43,930 nt of DNA. Origin: Purshia tridentata. Lineage: Eukaryota > Streptophyta > Magnoliopsida > Rosales > Rosaceae. How positions within the stretch are numbered: position 1 is the stretch's first letter; each line of letters opens with the position of its first letter. Below the pieces are notes generated by a model. It worked only from the letters and a program-made list of their open reading frames with translations, was not told the DNA's origin and did not search any database. Where the stretch lies: assembly GCA_003254885.1 (NCBI GenBank), contig QANT01008270.1:1-43930 (forward strand). Direction: 5' to 3'. Of the stretch, positions 31,567 to 41,418 are shown piece by piece. Position numbers and translations under genes: made by a program.

Positions 31567-33003
31567 TGTAACACCCCGCACTTTCAAAAGTGGGTCTTGA
31601 AAAGCTTTTTAAAGATTTTCGGGATTTTATTAGAAAAGTAAAACGTTTTGGAGGTTTTCAAATTTATAGTTTGACTTTTAAAAGGGGAAAAAGTTGACTT
31701 TTTGTTCTGGAGGTCTTTTCGCGTTGACCTTGGGTTCGTTAGAAAGGTCTCGTTCTCACGAGTTCGTAGACACGTAGCACGCGTCGAACGGAGCTACGGT
31801 TTGAAAGTTACGGACGTGTGAAGAGAGGGGCAAGTTGGTAATTTTGAAAAGTGAGATTTTTAAATAGGGGGCACAGAACCCCAGAAAGGAGATAGACCCA
31901 GTTTTCTCTCTCCTCTCTCCCGAAGTTTCTCCCTCTCGCGACACCCATCTCCAGCCGCGCCTTCTGCCGGCGCGTGGGGGCGCGTCCGGCGGCGGCTGAG
32001 GCTGATCGACGGCTTCCCGTGTTCGTCTCTCTCCCCTCTTCCCTCCGGTGGTGGCGGCTCGCCGTGAAACAGCCCGGAAAGTGGATATTCGGGAGTGCAC
32101 AGTCGGCGTCACCGTCGGCGATCTCGCCGACGTGCACAGTCGGGGTGATCGGCGGCGATCTCGCCGATTCCGGCGACGACGAGGCCCAACGACCGCCCAG
32201 ATCTTCTCCCCTCGTCGAGCCCAGCTTGTTGGTGGGGTCGATCACGCCGTTGGACCGCCGTGGGCGGCGGATTGGACGTGGGTGTGCCGCCGGCTTTCTG
32301 CCCAAAATTCCTCCTTTTCCGGCCACTTTTGGCCGTCGACCCAGGTTCAAGTTTTGATCCCCTCAATCTCCTCTACGTGCCCATGTAGTTTGTTTTAGCT
32401 AAACACGACTTTCGTTTTTGACAGTTGACCGCCCGTTGACCGCTGTGGGTTTTGCCGCGTGTGACGGTTCCAGCGGCTGTTTCCTTTGGTTTTCGGCCTC
32501 GGGCCAACCACCCGAGCTTGTGGGTGAGTTGTCAGACCTTCCGCGTGGTTTACGAGGATCGGGTAGCCACCGTGTGTGGTGGTTCCCGCTCGTTTTTCGT
32601 GATTGTTGGACTTGTTTGTGAATTCTGGTTTATTGCTTGGACTGTCTGGTCTTAACAGGTACGTGCGGCTTGGGAAATTGTATTCCCGATGTCGTTATGC
32701 TGCCGGATTCTAGAATTCGAGCAAAGGAGCCACGAAGGACACGAAGGGTAGTTTAGTCTTTTCGCGTGGTCACGGTGAGTGAACCTAGGACCCTTTAAAT
32801 TTCAGTTTAATTAGTTACTTGGTGGCTTGTGTGTTGTTTGTTTTGGGTTGCGAGTTACTAGTTAAGGGGGGTTACGGAATTAGCAATGGAATTTCCGAGG
32901 ATTAAAGGATTGACGGAGGCCTAAGTAAGGATTTAGTGGTTTGTTGAGGACCGGTGAGTCCAGGCGGAGATTTCTGGTTAGGATTGGGATTCCTGGGGGT
33001 TTT

Positions 33004-33155
33004 AAGATTATTGCTTTTTCAAGGTGATTTAGTATGGATCTGGGTTTTGGAAACTGATTTTGAAAATTCAGTTTATTATTAAGATTATTGTTTTTCAGAG
33101 TGATTTAGTGTGGTTTTTGGTTTTGGAAACCGATTTTGAGAACTCAGCTATTTTT
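33004..33155. repeat. 77-bp diverged tandem repeat inside the LTR-like sequence
   Basis: AAGATTATTG starts at 33004 and again at 33081. Both units continue with GTGATTTAGT-TGG, TTTTGGAAAC-GATTTTGA and TTCAG/CTCAG. They are diverged by scattered substitutions and non-coding. Confidence 0.65.
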
Positions 33156-33400
33156 GGTTAAAGATAAAGATTTGAACTTATTTGTCAGTTTTTGGAAACT
33201 TTGGTTCTTTCAGAAAAGATTTTATTAGTTGTGGTTTGAAAAACTTAAAAATGGATTTAAATTGCCGTATGAGTACCCAGCTACAGATAAGTTCAGTAAG
33301 GTCTTTGGGACCCATCGTGACACACACATAGGCTTTGGGCCGTGTGTTGCGGTGCCTCGCCCTTTGGGGGCAGCTCTGCGTGCACGTATGACAGTTATTT

Positions 33401-33554
33401 GCCCTGCCTGTACGATGCAGAATTCCATACAAGTGTATGGCCAGTTAGCTTTGCCCTGCCTGCACGATGCAGAATTCCGTGCAGGTGTATGGCCAGTTAG
33501 ATTTGCCCTGCTCGTACGATGCAGCATTCCGTACGAGTGTATGGCCAGTTTTCC
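33401..33554. repeat. Three 52-bp tandem repeats, each able to form a hairpin
   Basis: Units start at 33401, 33453 and 33505 (GCCCTGC...TATGGCCAGTT). In each, an 8-base arm sits across a ~12-base loop (ATGCAGAATTC) from its complement: CCTGCACG/CGTGCAGG in unit 2, CTCGTACG/CGTACGAG in unit 3 (both perfect), CCTGTACG/CATACAAG in unit 1 (6 of 8). The arms differ between units while pairing is kept. Confidence 0.85.
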
Positions 33555-34236
33555 AGGGTACTTAGACGATGGCTTTATTTATCTTGTTCGCTTACAGTGG
33601 TGCTTGAGAATTTATAGATTTCAGTTTTTAATTGATATTTTAAGAACTTGACCAGCTTTATTGACTTATCGGAACTTTCAGTTCTTGTTTTGTAAATTGG
33701 GNTTGTTTTATAAATTGGGACTTTGATCCGCTTTATTGTTTTCTAAAAGAGTTTGCAAAATGGATTTCAAACGCGGATTTCTATAAAAAGTTTTCAGTAG
33801 ATTTATAAAATGTTTTAAAGCTGGAGAATCTCAAGGGGTAACAGTGAGGCACTGAGAAACTTGGAATTTAAAGGTTAGGCGAGAATCGATTACCGGGGTT
33901 TGAGTAACAAAGGTTTTTGAGATGTAAGGGTAAGAAAAAGGTTTCAGAGTATCAGTGGTTTTAATGGAGAATCTAGTGGGATTCTAAGTTAGTACCTTGT
34001 GGTGTAAATTAAGGTGATTTTCAGTTTAGGGAATCAATTGAGGATAATTGAGAAATTACAGTTTGGGACAGGGATTTGATCGGTTTAGAGGATTTGGTGA
34101 TCATGTTGAGATTTATGATTTGTGAGTTGCGGTTTGATTGGGCGTGAGGCATTAAAGTGGATTATGATTGATTATCTAAATTGAATTTAATTTGAGGTTT
34201 TCAGTAGATTTCACTCACACGAGCTCTAGTGAGCTT

Positions 34237-34282
34237 ACCGGGTTTGTGTGTAAACCCGGTGCACCTGTGGTTGGGTGCAGGG
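34237..34282. other. Two adjacent short hairpins near the LTR-like 3' end
   Basis: ACCGGGTTT and AAACCCGGT (34237-34260) form a perfect 9-bp stem around a 6-base GTGTGT loop. Immediately after, GCACC and GGGTGC pair around TGTGGTT. The pair lies about 270 bp before the element's right end and could be a structured RNA or terminator-like element of the retroelement transcript. Confidence 0.5.
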
Positions 34283-34551
34283 TTTGGTTTTGCAGGTTGA
34301 GCGAGCTGAGGAGGCAGTGGAGAGAAGACGAGGCAGTGGGACCAGCACTGTTTTCAGAAAGTTATTTTACCCTGTGATTTTTATGAAAAAGGTTTTACAT
34401 TTAGTTTTATATGAATTGTATTTTAAAATTACAGTGATTTCAGTAAATTATTTTATATTTATGGCTCACAGTTTTAGAGAAAAAGGGCCCACAGGAAACA
34501 GTTGGCAGTTTTCAGCAGTTTAGGCACGTGCCCGAGAGTCGGGGCGTGTCA

Positions 34552-35696
34552 ATTAATTAATTTTAAAATTAATTAGTTTAGTAGTTTTATTTTTTGAATT
34601 ATTTTAGTTTTATTTGTTTAATTAGTTTAGCTTTATTTAGGAAAAAGTATATAAAAATGACTTAAATTTTGGTAGGTTAGCAAATTCAGGATTTCAACTT
34701 TAAAAGTGTCTACATCTTCATCATGACTAAAATTTCGCTTAAGACTCAAATGAGAATTTTACATCACTTTAATGCTAACTTCTGTTATTTTTTAGGGTAT
34801 AATTGTCATCCATGATCATGTGCTTGTTTTAAAGACAAAATTAACATTTCTTAGCATTGAAATATTTATAACAATAAAATTAAATTTACAAAATCAATAT
34901 AAAAAAACTTAAGGAATAAATAATAAAAACAAATTTAAAGAACAAAAAAAAAAATTAAAACCAAACTAAAAAGGAAAAAAATTAAAAACAAGTCATAAAT
35001 ACATACATTTTATTTATTTATTTCCAAGCTATTATTTTATAATTTCCTCATCTTTGTTTTTGTGACCATCCGCTTTAGACCACCTTTCTCTCTCTATCAG
35101 CCTCGTCGATCACGTCACAACTTTACCCACAACCACACTCCACAACTATGTTTTGCATTTGGGATGATGATGCTTCTTTTTTTCTTTTTTTCTTATTTTC
35201 TTCCTTCAAAGTTGTTATCATAAAAATAAACTAAAAGGAAAACATTATTGTACCAAAAAGAAATTACAATAAAATGATCCAATTAATATATAGGATAAAT
35301 TAATGATAGGCTACTAATATGATTTCTAAAGTGTAATTCTTATTAAGTTAAAATTTAGTTTTGAGTTTTTGTTGAGTTACATTTTGATTTAATTTTTTTG
35401 TTCTAACGTCATATGTTAAGAGTTACACTTTATAATTTCGTAGAATTACACTTTAATTAATTTTTTTCTTAGATTTTTTTTTGTTTTTATATTTTTATAG
35501 CTGAATTTTTTTTTTGTGCTTAAAAATGTATTATGTAACTTATTAATAAGGAACTATATTTGTTGCGGCTTAAAAATAAATAAATTTAAAGTTTGAGCTT
35601 ATAACTAAAAAATATGATAAGCTAGAGCTTATTAATAAAGTACTCTAAAAACAAATTGAAAGAAAAAAAAAGGGAGGAGCATTACCCTCCCGACTA
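34552..35696. other. Gene-less AT-rich stretch
   Basis: No gene recognised. It begins with an ATTAATTAATTTTAAAATTA palindrome right at the LTR-like boundary, and continues with A-rich and T-rich low-complexity sequence. A CT-rich patch at 35080-35160 has no coding frame. Confidence 0.45.
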
Positions 35697-35813
35697 AGGC
35701 TTCAATGGGGCATGCCCAATTGGGGCACCTCTCACAAAGAGGTGGGTCCTACAACATATGGGGCCCACCTCTTTGTGAGAGGTGCCCCAATGGGGCATGC
35801 CCCATGAAAGCCT
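35697..35813. repeat. Strong 117-bp hairpin (50-bp arms)
   Basis: Arm 35697-35746 and arm 35764-35813 are reverse complements at about 47 of 50 positions, separated by 17 bp. Each arm also contains its own inverted repeat, CACCTCT...AGAGGTG, and the palindrome GGGGCATGCCC. The form is that of a small snap-back MITE or a small-RNA precursor. The GC content is far above the surroundings. Confidence 0.85.
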
Positions 35814-37086
35814 CTCTCTTACCCTCCCTCCTCCTACCCACCCCAGCCTTGCCCTACATAGCACCACCCCTCCCCCGCCGCCCCAGCCTAGCTGGCCTCC
35901 CTCTGGTGCCGGCTATGCCCCACTTTATCTTTTTTTCTTTCTCGCTCTGTCTAGATCAATGACTTCCAAATCTATGCCCCTTTTCTCTTCAATAACTTCT
36001 AGACCAGTGGTTTCCAAATTGGCCTCCTTCCACCCTAGCATAAGGGGGTCAATGCCGAGAGAAAAAACAAGGGGTCGCCTCCTCTCTCTTAAAAATAATA
36101 GACGTTAACATTAAAGTTACGGAAAATTCACACTTTCTCTGACGAAGGCACTTTTGCAGTTGAAGTTCTGAATTGACTCCGCTACCAAAGTTGAAGTCTT
36201 TTTGATATATTTTTCCCTTAAAAAAATCTAAGTGGCAACTCGATTCAAAGCTCAAAATTTTGGTCTTGGAAAAGCTGACCCAACCCGCCAAAAACCTAGT
36301 CCTAACTGGTTTTTCTGCTGGCAAGTAGCTTCAGTTCATTCATTAGCCTTGTAGATTGTAGTCATTCAGCTTTTATATGATTTTGAGCAAGATGAGCGTC
36401 TTCGGTTTCTTACTGTGCATGTAACAGAGAAATACTTGACATCAAAGAGAACTGCCAACTGTTTTCTTATTTCTAACTGTCAAGATTTCAAAAGAAGAGC
36501 TTATAACTGCTCCAACCTCTGCTGCACAACGTAGCCTTTTAACAAGTTCCGCTTTTCGGTTGACAGTGTTTAGCAAACCAACACTGGCTCCCTTCTAAAA
36601 CTTTATACTATTATATTTGCTCAACACAACTGTGCTCTAGTTCTAGAACCTGATGCCGAATTAACAATAAATTTGATGATGACCATTTACATTCTTATAA
36701 GTAGGCAATCATCTCTTTTGCAGTGAAATTCCAATAAATTCCAGTAATGCAGGTAACTCTTGCATAATGAGCTGACTTGTTCGAAAAGCATACTGCAAAG
36801 TGGCCTGTCTTAAAATTAAAGACCATTGGCTTCAATGCATTCTGGAGAAACTCTTACAAGCTATGATGGATCTCAAAACCAACGTTTCTTCAGAAAGACG
36901 TCACAGACATGATGTTCCCATAAGCAGGTTTGTGAAAGGCCCTTCCGAAGTCAACTATGGCTAAAAAATGATCCACACAAATCACAGAAAAATTCCAGAA
37001 TCAACTGCATGACCCATTCAGGGATTGACGAAGCGTGCTGGTAAAAACAGCCACAACAGCTTAGTTTGGTTTACGTTGCTAGTTTG
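35814..37086. other. Intergenic region downstream of the PPR gene
   Basis: A C-rich stretch (35815-35910) yields overlapping proline-rich open frames that are compositional artefacts. From about 36340 to 37086 the sequence is more balanced in composition and probably includes the 3' UTR of the minus-strand PPR gene; no further coding exon was recognised. Confidence 0.45.
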
Positions 37087-39354
37087 TTACCAATAGTTAT
37101 TGCAAGCACACATGCCATCATTAAAGTGGTGAAATCGGTTTGAGTCTCTCACAACAATCTCCTTTTTAAGTAGTTTTGATGCAAACTTCATGAAGTTATG
37201 GCAGTCCACACAAATTCTAATGTTCTTCATTATTTTTATAGCAGTCTGACCACGATGTGAACTGCCTTCATTCATAATAGCAAAAACTAAAGCTAGCTTC
37301 TCACTATGATGGTACAATTGCTCCTCTTTGTGTTCCTCTTCGACATCATGCAAGGATAAGCTAGTGTCTGGCATATAACCCATTTCCTTTAACCGTCCAA
37401 TCAGTTCTTCTAGCTTGCTGCATATAACATTCCTTTGTGGATGACGTTGGCCTCCAGAGGAAAACTCATGAACCTGCTTTCCGATCTCAGTCCAGCTTAA
37501 TCCAGGTTCCTTTTTCACTCTAGACCCTTTCATTTCCTTCCTAATTAGGCCAGCTTCACCAAAGTTACCATCAGAACAATATATATTTGACATTTGTACA
37601 TAACCTAATGAATTCTCAGGGGCTAACTCCTTCAGTTTATCTGCTGCTAACTTGGCCAACTGTGTTTGTCCATACTTCCTACATGATCCAAGGAGTGCAC
37701 TCCAAACTACATAATCAGGCTCCATTGGCATTCTACTTACAAGCTCCTCAGCCTCTACAATTCGTCCGGCTCGACCAAGAATGTCAACCATGCAGGCATA
37801 ATGATCAAGTTGAGGTACAATGCCATATCTATCTATCATGGAGTCAAATATTCTGGTTCCTTCTTCTACCCATCCAGCATGGCTACATGCACAGAGGAGA
37901 GAAACAAAGGTAGCAGAATCAGGTTGGATGTCCATTTGTGAAAAGAGCTGCAGTGCTTCTGTAGCTTGTCCATACAATGCATAAGCCTTGAACATTGTGT
38001 TCCAAGAAACGACATCACAAAACTCAATCCCATCAAAAACCTTCTTAGACAAGGCAATGGAGCCACACCTAGCATATACATGTATCAAGGCATTTGCAAG
38101 GACTGTGTCACCCTCAAACCCAGCTTTAATCACTTGTGAATGAACAGCCAAGGCCTGGTGCTCGGTTGCAAGGTTTGCATAAGCTTTTAAAACAATTGAA
38201 AAGGTATACCTGTCTGGAGCCAAGTTCTCCCGGCGCAATTGACAAAAGAGGAAGAGTGCTTCTTCAGGGTCTCGCTCTGCAAATGTTGTTATGATGCCAG
38301 TCCACGCAACAATATCCCGCTGAAAACTAGTCTCCAAGAAGAGTCTGTAACAGTTGGATATATCCCCTCCAAGATCTGAATAAGCTTTAACTAATGCAGT
38401 GGCCACCTCAATTTGTAATAAAAACCCAGTTTTGACCGTGAGACAGTGTAATTGAAAACAAAACTTAGTAACCACATTATCATCAAGGCCATTGCTTCCA
38501 GACAAGGAAGAAAAGATGCTGAGAAATGTGGCACGATCAAGCCCAACTCCGTCAAGGTGCATTTGTATAAACAGACCAATAGCTTGAGCTCCATGTACAC
38601 GATACTGAAACCCTGCAATCATGGAATTCCAAGATATAAGATTCCGGAACTCCATTCTCTTAAACACATTCCACGCCTCGTCTTTACTAGCATCATAAAC
38701 ACCCCCATGATTACAAATCTTGCTATACATGGTAATAAGAGCATTTGCAACGTAAACACAAGCATCCAAAGAAATTTTCAAAGCAAGCGCATGCACCTGC
38801 CGTCCATATCCACCATCACCATCCGCACATGAACTAAGCACGCTGGCAAACGCAAACTCATTTGGGCGGCAGTGCACCAACATGCCAGCAAATAAACGAA
38901 AACAATTCTCAGCCTTCCCGCTTTGTGCATACCCCGAAATGAGAGCGGTCCAAGAGACAAGGTTTCTCTTAGGCATTTCATCAAACAGTTGGTTGGCATA
39001 GTCTAAGTAACCAAACTTAGCATACATATTTATAAGGTGGTTGGTGACAAAGAGGTCAGGTGGATTGATGGGGTTTTGGGCAATCATGTACTGGTGCAAA
39101 GAGAAGCCTTCTTGGAGGCACTGATGGCGAGCACAAGCATGGAAGAGAGTGGCATAGGTTCGATTGCAGTGAGGTGGTGGTTCAAGGGCGTACAAAAGCG
39201 AGAGTGCTTCCTTGAGTTGGCCGCGCGTGGCGAAAACGCGCACTTCACCGAGAAGATTATTAGTTTGGAAGTTGGGGCTTGAAGGTGTCGGAAGGTTGAT
39301 TGAGCTAAAGGTTCTATGAGAAATGAGACACGCGCGACCACATGGGCGTAACAT
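37087..39354 (-). CDS. DYW-class pentatricopeptide repeat protein, At1g71420-like
   Basis: An intronless gene of 755 residues from the ATG at 39354. A 38-codon longer frame starts at 39468, but it is mostly Ser-Leu dipeptides from a GGGAGA repeat. MLRPCGRACLISHRTFSS is a typical mitochondrial (or dual) presequence and the shorter length fits the Arabidopsis relative, so 39354 is preferred. Residues ~40-570 are PPR motifs of P/L/S type, for example NRTYATLFHACARHQCLQEG, NLVSWTALISGYAQSG and CDVVSWNTMFKAYALYGQ. The E region (EPDYVVWSALLGSCRKYG) and PG box (KEPGLSWTEI) follow. A complete DYW cytidine-deaminase domain ends the protein: His-Ser-Glu at 683-685, Cys-x-x-Cys at 715-718 and the HHFNDGMCAC zinc ligands. 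The last three residues are NYW, not DYW. Such proteins bind organellar RNA and edit C to U; the target site cannot be read from sequence. Confidence 0.93.
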   Translation of the reverse strand: MLRPCGRACLISHRTFSSINLPTPSSPNFQTNNLLGEVRVFATRGQLKEALSLLYALEPPPHCNRTYATLFHACARHQCLQEGFSLHQYMIAQNPINPPDLFVTNHLINMYAKFGYLDYANQLFDEMPKRNLVSWTALISGYAQSGKAENCFRLFAGMLVHCRPNEFAFASVLSSCADGDGGYGRQVHALALKISLDACVYVANALITMYSKICNHGGVYDASKDEAWNVFKRMEFRNLISWNSMIAGFQYRVHGAQAIGLFIQMHLDGVGLDRATFLSIFSSLSGSNGLDDNVVTKFCFQLHCLTVKTGFLLQIEVATALVKAYSDLGGDISNCYRLFLETSFQRDIVAWTGIITTFAERDPEEALFLFCQLRRENLAPDRYTFSIVLKAYANLATEHQALAVHSQVIKAGFEGDTVLANALIHVYARCGSIALSKKVFDGIEFCDVVSWNTMFKAYALYGQATEALQLFSQMDIQPDSATFVSLLCACSHAGWVEEGTRIFDSMIDRYGIVPQLDHYACMVDILGRAGRIVEAEELVSRMPMEPDYVVWSALLGSCRKYGQTQLAKLAADKLKELAPENSLGYVQMSNIYCSDGNFGEAGLIRKEMKGSRVKKEPGLSWTEIGKQVHEFSSGGQRHPQRNVICSKLEELIGRLKEMGYMPDTSLSLHDVEEEHKEEQLYHHSEKLALVFAIMNEGSSHRGQTAIKIMKNIRICVDCHNFMKFASKLLKKEIVVRDSNRFHHFNDGMCACNNYW

Positions 39355-39396
39355 CACGCTACTACTGTTAGTGCGCGGGGTCCTTTGAGCTTGCAA

Positions 39397-39432
39397 GAGG
39401 GAGAGGGAGAGGGAGAGGGAGAGGGAGAGGGA
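39397..39432. repeat. GGGAGA hexanucleotide microsatellite
   Basis: About six GGGAGA units lie 43-78 bp upstream of the preferred PPR start. Read in the gene's direction they give CTCTCC repeats, coding Ser-Leu dipeptides in the longer frame. As a hexamer, length changes keep that frame open. Confidence 0.85.
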
Positions 39433-39559
39433 GAATGTGGACCTTGAGATTTTGCACCTGAGTCTCAATTTGTATTATTTGGCCAAAATAACGATACCTT
39501 TTAATTTTATAATAATGTACATATTATTATTTTGTTTTTGGCCTGTCTAATGGACATAT

Positions 39560-39800
39560 TCCAATTCATTTGATGTATCGTTATTTGAGAATGGAATAAG
39601 TGGTAATGATTACTTAAGGGGAGTGGGAATGGAAGGATTGGGAATGATTTACATTACTGTGTTCACCAACACATGAGAATTATTCTCATTTGCATTCTTT
39701 TATTTACTAATTTGAGGAAAAATAGAAGTGGAGGTGAGATTCAAGAGATTAGAATCTCCTTAGGGGGAGGTGGGATTGGAGAAGGAATGAGGGTGAACTT
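39560..39800. mobile_element. Possible MITE fragment (GGAATG-rich)
   Basis: GAATGGAATAAGTGGTAATG, GGGAATGGAAGG and GGGAATGATTTACATTAC resemble a common dicot MITE type rich in GGAATGG/CCATTCC. A similar sequence starts at 43595. The PPR gene promoter must lie within or next to it. No clear termini. Confidence 0.35.
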
Positions 39801-39899
39801 TTCATAATCAAAATTCCCCCATATTTTAAAATCCAAAAATGCCATTTATTTTAGATAAATAAATTATACTAATATCATACTCATATTAAAGTGCCCTTT

Positions 39900-40630
39900 A
39901 TTTTAAAGTCTCTAATTTAAAACCCTTTAACTACCAAAATTTTTTTCCTAAACCCCTACACATCTAGAAACTCTTCCAAAACACCTATAACTTATAATAC
40001 ATTTTTTACCTTATAATGCGTGTGCTGACACGAGCTTACACGCTCTAATGCATGCTGACATATTTTGACACTCGCGCTCAGTGTAACTGTGTAACTATAT
40101 TTCTAAAATACAATTACACTGAAATTAATTTTTAAAAAATAGTTATACTAAAATTGAGTTTTAAAAATACAATTACAATAAACAAAATAGCTATACCATT
40201 ATTTTTCAACAAGAAAAAAAGTATAATTATATCATTACCTAGCAAAACAAAAAAAACAAAATCATTTAGTTCACTAAAAATTGAATTCAATTTCACAACA
40301 AATAATTTCACTAAAAACAGTTTCACTAAAAATTGAATTCACTTTCATAGTTTCAGTAAATAAAAACATGGTGTTAAAATAAACTGAACTTTTGAAATTC
40401 AGTTCCACTGTACTTGTATTTTTGAAATTCAATTCTAGTGTAATTGTATTTCTAAAATTTAGTTGCAGTTGCAGTGTAACTGGCGCGAGTCAAAACGCGT
40501 CACAACCCGTCAAAAGGGTATAAAAGATATTAAAAATTTTAGGAGATTTTGGGAGAGTTTCTAGATGAGTAAGGGTTTAGAAAAATTTTTTAAGTGGTTA
40601 AGGGGTTTAAAATTAAGGACTAAATAAAAA
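39900..40630. mobile_element. Large foldback element (arms ~220 bp)
   Basis: The left arm (about 39905-40125) is the reverse complement of the right arm (about 40405-40625), centred near 40265. Matching words include CATCTAGAAACTCT (39961) with AGAGTTTCTAGATGAG (40554), CAGTGTAACTG (40079) with its complement at 40471, and TCTAAAATACAATTACACT (40102) with AGTGTAATTGTATTTCTAAA (40438). Opposing open frames at 40132-40336 are by-products of AT-rich palindromic sequence. No transposase. Family unknown, possibly a Mutator-like element with long inverted repeats. Confidence 0.75.
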
Positions 40631-41098
40631 AACATAAATTAAAAAAAAGTTAAAAAAAGGGTATTTTTGTAATAAAAAAATAATCATTAAAATTTAAAAC
40701 AAATAAAAAGGGTACCATCAAAATTCTAAAAAAGTCAACCTTAGATGGTTGTAGGTTGATTAAGGGGTTTTGGGAGAGTTTGATTTTGGGTGAAGGTTAT
40801 GAGAAAATCAATCTCTAACTAGGAAGTTTATAAATATTTACATTATTTTAAAATACCACATTTTTATTTCCTTTAGATAAATCAATTAGACTTACTAGTA
40901 TTAAATCTTAGAGATCTTTTTTAATAAGTCCATTTAGACATTTTTACTGTTCATAAAGACCAAACAAGGAAACCCATTACCTTGCCAGTCCACTTTTTAA
41001 ATTAATCAAACACATGAAAAGAAAAGCCATAAAAAAGAAATAAAATTACAACACTGCCACTGATTTTTCTATGACAACCTACGTTGCCATTTCAATCC

Positions 41099-41195
41099 TT
41101 TCATGTTCCTTTCATTATTTTATTAATAAATTCTTACAGCTCTCATTTCATGTTCCTTTTATTATTTTATTAATAAATTCTTACAACTTACTACA
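41099..41195. repeat. 47-bp tandem repeat, two copies plus a diverged third
   Basis: TCATGTTCCTTT starts at 41101 and 41148. Both units continue ATTATTTTATTAATAAATTC and TTACA. A weaker copy begins TTCATGTACATTTAATTA at 41212. Confidence 0.75.
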
Positions 41196-41418
41196 TACTC
41201 CATTTTGCCTTTTCATGTACATTTAATTATTTTATTATTGAACTATTATCAATAAAATTATTATAACTTTTCAAGTGTTGTTTGCTTTTAGGTTATTGGA
41301 CTAAATTTATACTAAAAAAATCACATCCAAAATTGTACAGTAAAAAAAATCATAAATCAAATTGCCACTTACATACAGTTGCAATAACATTTTATTTTTA
41401 ATACAAGCAGTAAAAACC

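Larger units (their letters stand above)
31567..34551 (+). mobile_element. Long solo LTR-like sequence (~3 kb), CpG-rich
   Basis: It starts TGTAACACCCCG and ends CGGGGCGTGTCA, near-perfect short inverted repeats in the TG...CA form of LTRs. A TATA-like TTTTTAAATAGGGG (31856-31869) is followed by a CT-rich, CpG-rich leader-like zone (31900-32700) that contrasts with the AT-rich window. Open frames there are by-products of GC richness and match no family I know. The rest is G/T-rich with tandem repeats (33004-33150 and 33401-33554) and paired hairpins near 34237. The 5-bp flanks (CCATC and ATTAA) do not match, and no primer-binding site or internal domain adjoins. It is probably a Gypsy-type solo LTR or a large non-autonomous derivative; the orientation is inferred. 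One N at 33702. Confidence 0.6.

Noticed and set aside
31756-32655. Several Arg/Pro/Gly-rich open frames on both strands
   Set aside because: They overlap each other in many frames within a CpG-rich zone of the LTR-like element, as expected from GC richness; no family recognised.
33225-33651. Cysteine-containing repeat frame on both strands
   Set aside because: It is produced by the 52-bp tandem hairpin repeats; the unit length is not a multiple of three, so the frames do not repeat as a protein.
31567-34551. Full-length autonomous LTR retrotransposon
   Set aside because: No primer-binding site, gag-pol domain or second LTR adjoins; only a single LTR-like sequence is visible.
35705-36108. 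Proline-rich frames on the plus strand
   Set aside because: They run from the GC-rich hairpin into a C-rich tract and show only low-complexity composition.
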